Virus record (IMG/VR): IMGVR_UViG_3300027760_000065
Span: 1 to 28,407 of that record
Strand: one strand, 5' to 3'
DNA from: a virus
Length of the DNA: 28,407 nucleotides
This document shows, in pieces, positions 8,254-16,147 of this stretch; positions within the stretch are counted from its first letter, which is position 1; every line of letters begins with the position of its first letter. Below the pieces are notes generated by a model. The model ran no database searches. It saw nothing but the letters and a program-made list of their open reading frames with translations, and was not told the origin of the DNA. A program made the translations under genes and the position numbers.

Positions 8254-8601
8254 TTACGAAGTAGTGATTTCTTGGAGTTGTCGATACGTAATAAAAGCGT
8301 TAAAAGAATTGGATGCTGAATCAGAATAGGCATACAGCGCATCCCCCGCTTCCATCCAATACGGCGCGTCCATCTGGGCATATCCCACACTATTTGCCTG
8401 AAGAGTCAGTGGAGGTTGGAAAATGGTTTCCACCGATGATCTAATGACGGAAAGCGTCACCATAATAGGATTGCTGGTTTGATTGACAAGACGAATGGCA
8501 TCCAGCCAGCAAGAGTACGTTGAATCTTTGAAAACTTGAACCGCAGGAAGTGAAATATTGCTGATAATGGCACTGCGAGGGATGACAAAAGGATAGCTCA
8601 T
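8254..8601 (-). CDS. Beta-rich phage structural protein (115 aa)
   Basis: The chosen start overlaps the upstream stop (ATGA at 8601-8598). The sequence is a run of beta strands with aromatic and Ser residues: LDAIRLVNQTSNPIMVTLSVI, QPPLTLQANSVGYAQMDAPYW, AGDALYAYSDSASNSFNAFI. The pattern of a surface variable followed by L-x-AGD-x-L-x-A-x-S resembles small beta-sandwich proteins found near tail fibres, but I cannot name a family. It is the last gene of a five-gene minus-strand set behind the tail fibre, and is probably a virion surface or fibre-associated protein. Confidence 0.6.
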   Translation of the reverse strand: MSYPFVIPRSAIISNISLPAVQVFKDSTYSCWLDAIRLVNQTSNPIMVTLSVIRSSVETIFQPPLTLQANSVGYAQMDAPYWMEAGDALYAYSDSASNSFNAFITYRQLQEITTS

Positions 8602-8963
8602 TGGGGATTGTAATACTCGCACACGGTCATGGTGTACATAGCTTGTTCATTTGTTGTAGATTCATGAGAAGGCAAGACTTGAATTCCTTGAATGCCCTGA
8701 ACTGAAGACCCTAAAGACAAAAATTGCGTATTGTTTGGAAAGTAAATAGGTGCCTCTAAAGCAGGATAAACTTTAAAGAGAAACCAGCTTACATTGTCAA
8801 AAGAAAACCAAATGCTATATTCCTCCCCACTCTGCCATAAATCTCTATAGGTGCATATAAGTCCCAAACTTAAAAGAGCATTTGGATTTTTAACAATATG
8901 GTAATAGGGAAGAGTATCGTAATTGTTTTCTGTAATCCCAGAATATGTATATGTCTTAATCAT
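8598..8963 (-). CDS. Paralogue B of tandem pair, probable virion surface protein
   Basis: Starts at ATG 8963, one base after the stop of its paralogue; an upstream extension to 8987 is less likely because both copies then share the N-terminus MIKTYTY. 121 residues. It shares with the 8965-9336 product the start MIKTYTY, a middle IVKNPNA-LLSLGL (VVTNPNA-TINIGI in the other copy), and the end YTMTVCEYYNPQ (YTMTVCEYYNPG). The centre (EEYSIWFSFDNVSWFLFKVYP) is diverged. The beta-rich profile suggests a small sandwich domain exposed on the particle. Function unknown. Confidence 0.62.
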   Translation of the reverse strand: MIKTYTYSGITENNYDTLPYYHIVKNPNALLSLGLICTYRDLWQSGEEYSIWFSFDNVSWFLFKVYPALEAPIYFPNNTQFLSLGSSVQGIQGIQVLPSHESTTNEQAMYTMTVCEYYNPQ

Positions 8964-8964
8964 T

Positions 8965-9336
8965 TTACCCCGGGTTGTAATACTCACAGACAGTCATGGT
9001 GTAAACACCATTATTTTCGCTAGAAACATCCCACTGAGGCATCAACTGGATTGCAGAAATACCGCCTGCAAGACCCAAACTGTAACCGACTGGAGGTAAG
9101 GAGCTGTCATTGAAAGTAATGGGTGGAAATAGTAAATACCAGTTTGCGTCTTGTGGATTGAATAGTCCCAAAACGCCATTAATATATAGATAGGGATAGT
9201 TTGTTGAAGCAGAATTTGACGTCGTACACTGAATGCCTATATTGATCGTCGCATTTGGATTAGTCACCACGTGAAAAAAACCAGCCTTACTATAGGTGAG
9301 ATAATTTATTAAAGGATACGTATATGTCTTGATCAT
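8965..9336 (-). CDS. Paralogue A of tandem pair, probable virion surface protein
   Basis: 123 residues, ATG overlapping the stop of 9333-9599 (ATGA). Beta-rich: HVVTNPNATINIGIQCTT, YPYLYINGVLGLF, ANWYLLFPPITF, then YTMTVCEYYNPG at the C-terminus. It is clearly related to its downstream neighbour at both ends but diverged in the middle, as expected after a tandem duplication of a surface-exposed protein. Family not recognised. Confidence 0.62.
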   Translation of the reverse strand: MIKTYTYPLINYLTYSKAGFFHVVTNPNATINIGIQCTTSNSASTNYPYLYINGVLGLFNPQDANWYLLFPPITFNDSSLPPVGYSLGLAGGISAIQLMPQWDVSSENNGVYTMTVCEYYNPG

Positions 9337-9599
9337 TGTTGCAAGCGTGCGTCAATTTGATCGGTCACGTCCTGTATTTGTGTCAACAAATCGTCAAAAA
9401 ACGCTTTCACCTCAAGACCCACTTTTTCGTAGTCTTCGGTACAATCGCCGCTGTAATTGAAAAACGCCATAGCCTTGTCAATCATATGAGGCGTATAGAC
9501 ATCTTTTCCTGTTTCTATTTTTTGCAGGGCAAATTGCAGGGACGTATGGAGAGACGATACTTTTTTTAGAGCCTCCAAAGAGGGAGAGAGAACAGACAT
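9333..9599 (-). CDS. Small helical phage protein (88 aa)
   Basis: AAAGGAT stands ahead of the ATG. The protein is helical (SLEALKKVSSLHTSLQFALQ, VKAFFDDLLTQIQDVTDQID) with no signal peptide. The final residues predict a coiled coil. The stop overlaps the next gene's ATG. A parallel in tone with its neighbour 9612-9857 is the mention of a countable unit (KAMAFFNYSGD here, AGQAIFSYTGQ there), suggesting a distant relation between the two. Possibly a small fibre-base or assembly protein; not recognised. Confidence 0.55.
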   Translation of the reverse strand: MSVLSPSLEALKKVSSLHTSLQFALQKIETGKDVYTPHMIDKAMAFFNYSGDCTEDYEKVGLEVKAFFDDLLTQIQDVTDQIDARLQQ

Positions 9600-9611
9600 G
9601 GGACAATCCTT

Positions 9612-9857
9612 TTACTGTGTTTCAGCGTTGGTGTCCACTTCGGCAGAAGTGGGGACTTGTGCCTGAAGAGTGGCAATATCCGTTGGCAAGAGAGCCAAAA
9701 TCTGGTTCATGATTGCCAAGCCGTTTACATAGTAGGGGTCTGTGGACTGTCCTGTGTAAGAAAAAATCGCCTGACCTGCCTGGTAAATTGCAGTCATATC
9801 GATCTGCAACGCTCCCACTGCTTTTTGACCTGCGTAATTCGGAACAACCTGAGCCAT
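9612..9857 (-). CDS. Small phage protein (81 aa)
   Basis: AAAAAGGAGAG gives a strong ribosome binding site. The protein has two helices (DMTAIYQAGQAIFSYTG and YVNGLAIMNQILALLPTDIATLQAQV) and an acidic tail. It is the first gene after the tail fibre and likely begins its own transcript from an extended -10 promoter at 9897-9902. No family recognised. Its IFSYTGQ segment resembles the FFNYSGD segment of the next protein. Confidence 0.55.
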   Translation of the reverse strand: MAQVVPNYAGQKAVGALQIDMTAIYQAGQAIFSYTGQSTDPYYVNGLAIMNQILALLPTDIATLQAQVPTSAEVDTNAETQ

Positions 9858-9896
9858 TTTTTTTACTCTCCTTTTTAATGAATAGAATCTTGTTTC

Positions 9897-9905
9897 ACTA
9901 TAGCA
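9897..9905 (-). promoter_or_regulatory. Possible extended -10 promoter
   Basis: On the minus strand TGCTATAGT, an extended -10 motif with TATAGT at 9902-9897, is 40 bases ahead of the start at 9857. The -35 position has no good match, so this is a moderate call. It would drive 9857 to 8254 separately from the fibre gene. Confidence 0.35.
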
Positions 9906-9929
9906 TGTCTGCTGAAAAAAACACGTTTT

Positions 9930-12770
9930 TTACGTCCTTTGTGCTTCCAGTCTGCTAACCTTTTGAGACAGAAGGTTGACCTCGTCAATCAAGATTCTCA
10001 TTCTGGCCGCAACCATATCATGAAACCTTGTCTTGGAGACAAGAGGAACTTTTTCGTAAGTGCCATAGACAAAAATCTCACCATCGGAAAGTCCCTCCCT
10101 TTCCACAGACAGGACATAGGTATGAGGATTGTCTTCCGTCACAACCACGCCTTCCCATTCTTTTTGATCATCAGGACGTAAAAATTTGATTTTGGCATCG
10201 AGAGGAATGTCAACATCTTCCTCAAAGGAAATTTCACAGGTGGCGGAATCGATCACTTTCAAAGTCGCCATTTTCATAATGCTCGGTGCGTATTCCAGAT
10301 GATCGAGATTCACCAAAGAGGGGAACTGTTCGGCAACATTTTCGGCGATATATCCGAAGTAATCGCCTGCTCCTTCTTTGTGTTTATCCTTCCATTCATA
10401 TTTGACAAAATCAAGAGAATCGAATTTGTTCACCAATTCATCTTGAAAGCTGTCCCTATTTTCTAAAATATTTTTCTTTTTGATGGATGAGGTGGCTTCA
10501 AATTCAACAGCAGCAATGGCATTTGTACACTGGATGGACAAAGGAAGTCCAGACGATGACCAATAGCCAGTGACGGCACTCGTCCCCGATAATTTGTAGT
10601 AGGCAAAACCTATCACAGAAGTTCCAATGACGGAGGTCACATAAATTCCACCTGTTGGTGGAAACAGTGTATTACCAACAACAACGCCTGCGCTAGCAGT
10701 GAGCGTGCTGCTCAAGGTGGTGGTTCCTGTCACAGCAAGAGTACCGCCGAGGGAGGTCGCGTAATTGCCGCTGACTGTGAGCGTGTTGTTCAAGGTAACC
10801 CCGCCTGTAAAAATACAGCCTGTGTTAGCAATGAGTCCACCGTTCAAGTAGGTTATGCCTACCACGCTCAGTGTCCCGCCGAGGTAAGTGGAGTAGTTGC
10901 CGCTGACTGTGAGGTTGTTACTCAAGGTAGTTGCCCCTGTCACAGCCAGTGTTCCTCCCAGAGAAGTGGCATAACTGCCACTCACTGCGAAAGCTCCATT
11001 TGCATATACAGTCGATCCATTGAGAGTCAAAGTGTTTGACGAATTCCCAAAATTCGTAATGGTGGCATTGTTGAAATTGATTGTTGATCCACTGGCAGGG
11101 GGATTGAAGTCGCTGAGAGATGGCGTTGCCCACGTGCCATTTCCTCGTAAAAGTTGTGTTGATGTGCCAGGATAGCCAGAAAGATTCGCAATGGGAACAG
11201 TGCCAAGACTGATAGTTGGATTTCCCGCCACGCCATCAGGATTGGCAATATTAATGCCTGTGCCTGCCGTGAGAGTTCTGGGTGTGTAACTTGCTGATCC
11301 TGTACGGACGATGATGCCCGTGACAGACAAGCCTGACAATGCCTGTAATTCACTGCCCAAAGTAAGAGAGATTGTGCCGCTTGACGTGATCGGCGACCCT
11401 GAAACTGAAAGTCCTGTACTCCCGCTGATGCCTACGGACGAGACGGTTCCTCCTGACGTATTCAAAGTTTTCCAGCCTGAGCCGATATAGGCTTCCCAGA
11501 CAGAAGAATCTGAATTAGCCCGTATCATCCCAAATAAAGGAGAACTGGGACGTTGTGCTACAGTGCCAACGGGAAGCGTTATTGATGCCGTACCAGGGAT
11601 AATCGGGTTGTTTGCTATTGAAACGACAGGCGTAGAAGATGCTGTCACATTGATTTGATTGGTTGTGCCTGTTACGTATTGAACAATTGTCCCCGTTATA
11701 ACACTCGTGACCTGTCCTGTGTTGTTGATGCTGATTGCCACTGGCCAGCTATAAGACCCACTAGGGTAGCCGCCACTCAAATAAATTTGTGGATTATTAG
11801 CCACACCGTCAGGATATGCAATTCCTATACCATTTCCTGCACTCAAAGTTCTTGTCGTATATGTGCCATTATTGATTCTCGTCACTATTCCATTAGCGGA
11901 TAATGAAGAAAGTCCTTGTAATTCTGATCCAAGCGTCAATGATATGATACCCGAACTGGTCACAGGAGAGCCTGATACGCTGAGTCCTGCGCTTGTGGTC
12001 GTAACACCTACGGAGGTCACGGGAGCCGTCCCTGCCGTAATGCTACTCACCTGCCCCTGAGCATTCGTGGTGAGGCTTGAAGGATAGGCGTAAGTGCCTG
12101 CCGTTCCTACATTGCTCAGGGTAATCACAGGATTCCCCGCTACGCCACTTCCATTTGAAACAGTGATGCCTGTGCCTGCTTGCAGGGCGATTGTTGAGCA
12201 GGAAGACGATCCTGTAAAGACAACGAGTCCCAGGGACGATAAACTCGCCAGATTTTGAAGAGAAGAATCAAGGGTTAATGTCACTGTGCCGCCAGGCTCA
12301 AAGGGAGAGCCTGAGATGCTGAGTCCTCTTCCCGGAGCACTTCCTGAGTTGATATTTGTTGACGGGACTTCAGTCAAATAATCCACTTCAGGAGTGGCCG
12401 CATACAAGACGGAGTTATACACTTTGACCATGGCACCCAAAGGAGCCGTCACAGTCTGAGCCAGAGTACTCAAAGCCTGAGCATTGGGGAAAATAGCCGC
12501 CGGGGTCTGAACAATGAGCGGGCCATCCATGACCTGCTCCATTTCCTCATTCAAGGTGTCGACTTCCTGATTCAATGTATTGACTTCATCAATGAGAAAA
12601 TCAACATCTACTCTTAAATCGATGAGTTTGAGAGAGGGAGCCGCTCTGCCCTGACCATTGCCGACCCAGAGGCTTCCCCTGTCAAGATCAGGAAGCTGTA
12701 GGTAAGACGCTAATTGTCCGCTGACAGGCGACAAAAACGGATCGGTATAACCAACAGGCGTATATTTCAT
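9930..12770 (-). CDS. Tail fibre with C-terminal S74 intramolecular chaperone
   Basis: 946 residues. The N-terminus (to about 80) contains SLWVGNGQGRAAPSL and a heptad-like segment (INEVNTLNQEVDTLNEE type) suited to virion attachment and trimerisation. The middle has three copies of a module of about 85 residues (GLSxSGSPxxxxGxxxLTLxSxLQxLxxLSxxGI ... AGxGIxxxxPDGVAxNPxIxL), then about three shorter repeats (L-T-V-S-G-N-Y-x-T-x-L-G-G-T-L-x-V). The C-terminal 186 residues start SSIKKKNILENRDSF and contain GYIAENVAEQFPSLV, which is the S74 self-cleaving chaperone domain; a Ser with Lys five positions on fits the usual Ser/Lys pair. About 70 extra beta-rich residues sit between SIMKMAT and the terminal helix VAARMRILIDEVNLL. 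The ATG overlaps the patatin stop (ATGA). Likely receptor-binding fibre. Confidence 0.85.
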   Translation of the reverse strand: MKYTPVGYTDPFLSPVSGQLASYLQLPDLDRGSLWVGNGQGRAAPSLKLIDLRVDVDFLIDEVNTLNQEVDTLNEEMEQVMDGPLIVQTPAAIFPNAQALSTLAQTVTAPLGAMVKVYNSVLYAATPEVDYLTEVPSTNINSGSAPGRGLSISGSPFEPGGTVTLTLDSSLQNLASLSSLGLVVFTGSSSCSTIALQAGTGITVSNGSGVAGNPVITLSNVGTAGTYAYPSSLTTNAQGQVSSITAGTAPVTSVGVTTTSAGLSVSGSPVTSSGIISLTLGSELQGLSSLSANGIVTRINNGTYTTRTLSAGNGIGIAYPDGVANNPQIYLSGGYPSGSYSWPVAISINNTGQVTSVITGTIVQYVTGTTNQINVTASSTPVVSIANNPIIPGTASITLPVGTVAQRPSSPLFGMIRANSDSSVWEAYIGSGWKTLNTSGGTVSSVGISGSTGLSVSGSPITSSGTISLTLGSELQALSGLSVTGIIVRTGSASYTPRTLTAGTGINIANPDGVAGNPTISLGTVPIANLSGYPGTSTQLLRGNGTWATPSLSDFNPPASGSTINFNNATITNFGNSSNTLTLNGSTVYANGAFAVSGSYATSLGGTLAVTGATTLSNNLTVSGNYSTYLGGTLSVVGITYLNGGLIANTGCIFTGGVTLNNTLTVSGNYATSLGGTLAVTGTTTLSSTLTASAGVVVGNTLFPPTGGIYVTSVIGTSVIGFAYYKLSGTSAVTGYWSSSGLPLSIQCTNAIAAVEFEATSSIKKKNILENRDSFQDELVNKFDSLDFVKYEWKDKHKEGAGDYFGYIAENVAEQFPSLVNLDHLEYAPSIMKMATLKVIDSATCEISFEEDVDIPLDAKIKFLRPDDQKEWEGVVVTEDNPHTYVLSVEREGLSDGEIFVYGTYEKVPLVSKTRFHDMVAARMRILIDEVNLLSQKVSRLEAQRT
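10680..11000 (-). repeat. Short tandem repeats inside the tail fibre gene
   Basis: The coding strand repeats a unit of about 100-110 bases encoding VSGxYxTxLGGTLxVxGxTxLxxxLT, seen as FAVSGSYATSLGGTLAVTGA, LTVSGNYSTYLGGTLSVVGI and LTVSGNYATSLGGTLAVTGT. On the plus strand the copies show as CCGCCGAGGGAGGT or CCGCCGAGGTAAGT followed by GTTGCCGCTGACTGTGAG. Such near-identical copies allow length change by recombination. Confidence 0.7.
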
Positions 12771-13876
12771 GGCAAGTTTGCATTAAAATGGGCAATAAAA
12801 TTAGCAATTTGAACAGCATCCGCATCGTATTGAGCATTCGCATAGCCTGCTAAAGCAGTTAAATTGGTGCTGTCAGGATTGTCCAGGGAGGCGTCCTGAC
12901 CCGTTTGAAACTGATACTGAAACTGATAGGTGAAAATATCATTACCGTAGAAGTCCTGGGCATCAAACGCCATCTGGTTTTGGGCGGCCTGTTGAGGCCC
13001 CGGAATAAACACACTATTGGAAAGATACTGTGTATACTGAGCATTGTAAGAAGGCATGTAAGAAGCCGTACTGAAAGATATGGGAAAATTGCTCGTTCCC
13101 GTTCCAACAGACAAAATACAAAATCGGGTAGCGGTGGGATACAGTTGACGCGCCACAGAAAAAGCTGTTTCCACAGGATTATTTTGAAACACACCCCCAT
13201 CGATGTATTGGTGTCCGCTCATGGTGACAATGGGAAAATACAAAGGGGCGGCACTGGTACAGAGTCCCACATTCACGGCGTTTTGATTGCCTCCCGTTAA
13301 TAAAGAAGGAAAATTTGTAATATTTGAAAAAAGGACAGGGATGCTTTCATCAATATCCCATGACGTAATGATGACCTTCCCCGGTAAATCAGACAAAAGC
13401 GTTCCGCTGCCCAGAGCATCCGTCAAAACGGTCTTCAATCCTGTATTGCTATACAGAGAATACATTGAAATTGCGCCAGGAGGTGTAGAAGGGGTGAAAG
13501 AAAAATTGTAGCCGTAAAAAGGCGGTGTCGTCCACAGCCCTGATAAGACATAGAGAAGATAGGCATTGCGGGAAATGCCCAAGGCTGACATTGTTGTGGA
13601 GTAAGAGGGTCCAATGGCAGGGGTTAGGTAAGGGGCAAAAATCGTTTGTGCATTCGCGTTCATATATCCCAACAGATCGGATGGACTTTTCCCATTGGCA
13701 TATCCCAATGCCTGAATTCCCCCAATGGACGTTCCTGTAATCAAATCAAAAGCATTGTAAAGCTGATTAGTGTTGATTCCCGCCTGTGTGCAAAATCTGG
13801 CTAGAAAAGTCGCGGACATATAGCCGCGAATGCCGCCCCCCTGAAGATTGAGAATCTTGACAGTTTGTTTAGCCAT
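12767..13876 (-). CDS. Patatin-like phospholipase
   Basis: 369 residues with all patatin hallmarks: oxyanion-hole motif GGGIRG at 13-18, nucleophile elbow GTSIG with Ser50, SAAPLYFP at about 208-215, and the catalytic Asp in DGG at 226-228. It is a Ser-Asp dyad acyl hydrolase expected to release fatty acids from membrane phospholipids. No signal peptide is present, so delivery would be by lysis, a host secretion system, or the virion. The start ATG overlaps the connector gene by 8 bases and the stop overlaps the fibre ATG by 4, so it is translated inside the structural operon. Patatin phospholipases are common effectors in intracellular Alphaproteobacteria such as rickettsiae. A virion-associated role is an inference from the coupling. 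Confidence 0.88.
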   Translation of the reverse strand: MAKQTVKILNLQGGGIRGYMSATFLARFCTQAGINTNQLYNAFDLITGTSIGGIQALGYANGKSPSDLLGYMNANAQTIFAPYLTPAIGPSYSTTMSALGISRNAYLLYVLSGLWTTPPFYGYNFSFTPSTPPGAISMYSLYSNTGLKTVLTDALGSGTLLSDLPGKVIITSWDIDESIPVLFSNITNFPSLLTGGNQNAVNVGLCTSAAPLYFPIVTMSGHQYIDGGVFQNNPVETAFSVARQLYPTATRFCILSVGTGTSNFPISFSTASYMPSYNAQYTQYLSNSVFIPGPQQAAQNQMAFDAQDFYGNDIFTYQFQYQFQTGQDASLDNPDSTNLTALAGYANAQYDADAVQIANFIAHFNANLP

Positions 13877-14933
13877 TCACGTCTCCGTAAATAGAAATAG
13901 GCGTTCTTTCCGTATCATCTCTCATCGCAATAGAAAGCGTTTCTTCTTCGTATTGCTTGGCATAGTTGTTTTTGTCAGGCGCATATTTGCACGCCATTCT
14001 GTGCGCCAGTCCCCAGATCAGGGCTTCGTAAAAACGGGACGGAAGCTCAAGGGTATTCGTCACCGTTCCCACATCCTGAAGCATCTTTTCGTAAGAAATC
14101 ATCAGGCAGTTGTAAAGAGAGGATGGCACCGGCCACAGATAAAGCTGGGGGATGATTTGGCGATCCAGATAATAGCAGGTGGGACGACCTGTCTGATCTT
14201 TCATGGGATAGGCTAAATACTCGGAACGACTGACTTCCGAAAGAGGCGTATCCTGAACCATATTGTTGAAATAGATTTCCTGCACATTGAGCAAATTAGG
14301 GGGGCTAAGATTCGTTATAGAGTAGGCTTTGTAAGCCCCCGGATTGGGAATCTCAAACCATTGCGTTAATCCGTATGTCTGACTCTCGTAATTGATGACG
14401 GGATATGTTTGGAGAGGAATTTGCATGAGTTGAAGAAAATCCACGCCGTTCACACTGGCACCCACCGTGATGATACAATTGACGCTCACATTGCTTTGAA
14501 TTCCCATGAACGTGATCGTCTGAAGATTACCTGCGCCATAATCATATTTGATTATCCCCGTGGCTGTTTGCGTGCAAGCGGTCTTCCAATCGCCGTCAAA
14601 AGCATGGGCTGCGTCCCCCCCCCCTGTGGATAACGCTGTTCCTCCCAACTGTCGCCAGGATGTGCGGAGACTCACCTGCGTCAAATTTTTGACTTGAGGA
14701 GGAAGCGTATATTGCTTTTGACCAGGGACAAGCGGGATGAAAGCGGTTTCCAATGTCCACAAATTCACGCCTCGCGCCATCCAGTGAGAAAACATGAAAT
14801 TAAGAGAACGCATGGCGGAATCCAGCTTCTGGTATTCCACCATTTCACCGGGAATGCCAATGCGTTCAAACGCTTCCCGAATGAGAAGCTCTACCTTGAC
14901 AGACAGAAAATTGTACGTCCCTGACGTGGTCAT
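13869..14933 (-). CDS. Head-tail connector (P22 gp4-like) with inserted discoidin-like domain
   Basis: 354 residues, start backed by AAGGAG. Residues 1-92 (LLIREAFERIGIPGE, MRSLNFMFSHWMARGVNLWT, PLVPGQKQYTLPP) and about 228-354 (SRSEYLAYPMKDQTGRPTCY, LYLWPVPS, LELPSRFYEALIWGLAHRMA) are the two halves of a podophage head-tail adaptor, normally about 200-230 residues in all. Between them, about 95-225, is an extra domain: STGGGDAAHAFDGDWKTA, IIKYDYG, ITFMGIQSN, ITVGASVNGVDF and AYSITNLSPPNLLNVQEIYF. This is the pattern of an F5/8 type C (discoidin, galactose-binding-like) fold. A G10 run in the coding strand (14615-14624) marks the domain start. The insertion should place a carbohydrate-binding domain on the connector surface. 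Confidence 0.82.
   Translation of the reverse strand: MTTSGTYNFLSVKVELLIREAFERIGIPGEMVEYQKLDSAMRSLNFMFSHWMARGVNLWTLETAFIPLVPGQKQYTLPPQVKNLTQVSLRTSWRQLGGTALSTGGGDAAHAFDGDWKTACTQTATGIIKYDYGAGNLQTITFMGIQSNVSVNCIITVGASVNGVDFLQLMQIPLQTYPVINYESQTYGLTQWFEIPNPGAYKAYSITNLSPPNLLNVQEIYFNNMVQDTPLSEVSRSEYLAYPMKDQTGRPTCYYLDRQIIPQLYLWPVPSSLYNCLMISYEKMLQDVGTVTNTLELPSRFYEALIWGLAHRMACKYAPDKNNYAKQYEEETLSIAMRDDTERTPISIYGDVNG
14615..14624. repeat. C10 homopolymer tract in connector gene
   Basis: Ten C in a row on the plus strand (G10 in the mRNA) encode Gly-Gly-Gly at residues 104-106 of the connector, at the start of the discoidin-like insert. A one-base slip would shift the frame and cut the protein. Just beside it, at 14625-14633, is a lone TGTGGATAA, a perfect DnaA-box sequence in coding DNA. 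Confidence 0.8.
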
Positions 14934-14958
14934 CTGCGTGTCTCCTTGACAGAAAAGA

Positions 14959-15156
14959 TCAGTTTTTCTTGTCGTTTATTTTTTTTAGGGTCAAAGCAAG
15001 GTGAGCCCTCTTTCGTAAAAGAGGGCTTTTCCCATGAGCTGCTTTGTCCAATTTGGCTACAGGGATGACCTTTGCTTCGGGAACATGAAGAGCCCCGTGA
15101 AGAGCCCCCCGTTTCTTGATAGCACCCTGTATCCAGTTGCGTTTTGATCGTGACAT
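14959..15156 (-). CDS. Small basic conserved phage protein (65 aa)
   Basis: Start chosen at ATG 15156, where AAAGGTG lies about 7 bases upstream; a GTG 9 bases earlier is possible. The sequence MSRSKRNWIQGAIKKRGALH, followed by LHVPEAKVIPVAKLDKAAHG and RAHLALTLKKI, matches a very common small basic protein found next to capsid genes in many phages (NWI-x-x-AI-K-x-GAL-x-x-x-L-x-V then IP-x-x-KL-x-x-A). Its role is not known; the basic charge suggests DNA or capsid-interior contact. It follows the major capsid gene. A 10-base-pair stem is embedded in its coding sequence. Confidence 0.72.
   Translation of the reverse strand: MSRSKRNWIQGAIKKRGALHGALHVPEAKVIPVAKLDKAAHGKSPLLRKRAHLALTLKKINDKKN
15004..15027. 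terminator. Strong stem-loop inside a coding sequence
   Basis: AGCCCTCTTT, loop CGTA, AAAGAGGGCT is a perfect 10-base-pair stem. On the plus strand TTTT begins at the last stem base, like a rho-independent terminator; on the minus (sense) strand no U tract follows. It lies in the 65-residue gene just after the major capsid gene. It may block antisense transcription or protect and terminate capsid mRNA. Confidence 0.5.
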
Positions 15157-15171
15157 GATCAGCACCTTTCT

Positions 15172-16128
15172 TTAAACAGGAGTTACGCCTGTTCCTGCCA
15201 CACCAAAAATACCCCGTGGGTTGGAACATCCGAAGGAGTATCGTTCTGTCGCTTTTGCCATCACGTTGTCGGTGGCAAAGTCAACATACGTATCTGACTT
15301 GACAGGCGACCTTTGGAAATGCTTCATGCCATGAGGAGCATCGGTGATGATGAACCAGGCATCCGAGGATGTGAGGAACTGATTGACGCGATAGCCTTCA
15401 GGAATGTAATTTCCGTTATACACCGCGTTAATGTCATTCGGTGCAACACCACCCACAATATCAGGAGCAGCATTTGATACAGTCAGGAAGCCTGTCCTGA
15501 ATTCTGATTTCAGAATACGCGCTGCCGTAAACTGCAATTCCCGTGGAATGATCAGCCTTTTTGCCATGACCTGCGCCAAAATACCGCTTTGCATGGGCAT
15601 TTTCTGAATGGCGATGATGACCTGTTCCAAACCTGCCTCTGACAAGTCCACATGAGTTGCCAAAGTGTTCACATAAACGCCTCCGTCAATAGGATGACTG
15701 ACTGAACAAACAGGACGACCATCTCCGATCGGATAAGCAGCATTGAAAGCATTGTTCAAAACGTTTGCACCCAGAATATTCTTGGTGACGCGCAAAGAAT
15801 CCCGCAACGCCACCGCCTGCTGAGGAAATTGCTGTTGATAGAGATTGTCCTCAATGGCTTCCAACGTAATTGTAAAAGACAATCCCACCCTTTTGTGAAC
15901 GTACGTGGTGAGAATCCGCTGCCCCATGGTGTCCGATGAAATAGGCTGACCTTCATTTTTAATGTCGGCAGGACCTAAAAATTTCATCTCAACGTCAAAT
16001 TCCTGATATTTGTCCGATTCGTACGTGGTGTAAATATCCGTCCATTGTTCAGGATAAGAGGGCATGCGTCCAAAGAGAGCTTTCAAACCAGGGCGTAAAA
16101 GCTGGGCTATTTGACCGGTATTAATCAT
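15172..16128 (-). CDS. Major capsid protein
   Basis: 318 residues with a good ribosome binding site (AAAAAGGAA). The N-terminal PEQWTDIYTTYESDKYQEFD, the segment EGQPISSDTMGQRILTTYVH, then LSFTITLEAIEDNLYQQQ, VTKNILGANVLNNAFNAAY and LIIPRELQFTAARILKSEF are typical of a widespread HK97-fold major capsid family (Mu gpT-type architecture) used by podo- and siphophages. A loss of N-terminal scaffold domain is consistent with the separate scaffold gene at 18789-19823. It follows the decoration protein and precedes the small basic protein. Assignment rests on motif pattern, length and position. Confidence 0.85.
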   Translation of the reverse strand: MINTGQIAQLLRPGLKALFGRMPSYPEQWTDIYTTYESDKYQEFDVEMKFLGPADIKNEGQPISSDTMGQRILTTYVHKRVGLSFTITLEAIEDNLYQQQFPQQAVALRDSLRVTKNILGANVLNNAFNAAYPIGDGRPVCSVSHPIDGGVYVNTLATHVDLSEAGLEQVIIAIQKMPMQSGILAQVMAKRLIIPRELQFTAARILKSEFRTGFLTVSNAAPDIVGGVAPNDINAVYNGNYIPEGYRVNQFLTSSDAWFIITDAPHGMKHFQRSPVKSDTYVDFATDNVMAKATERYSFGCSNPRGIFGVAGTGVTPV

Positions 16129-16147
16129 TTTCTAAATTCCTTTTTCA

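Noticed and set aside
14625-14633. Single perfect DnaA box in the connector gene
   Set aside because: Isolated and within coding sequence; expected by chance at this length, unlike the phased arrays.
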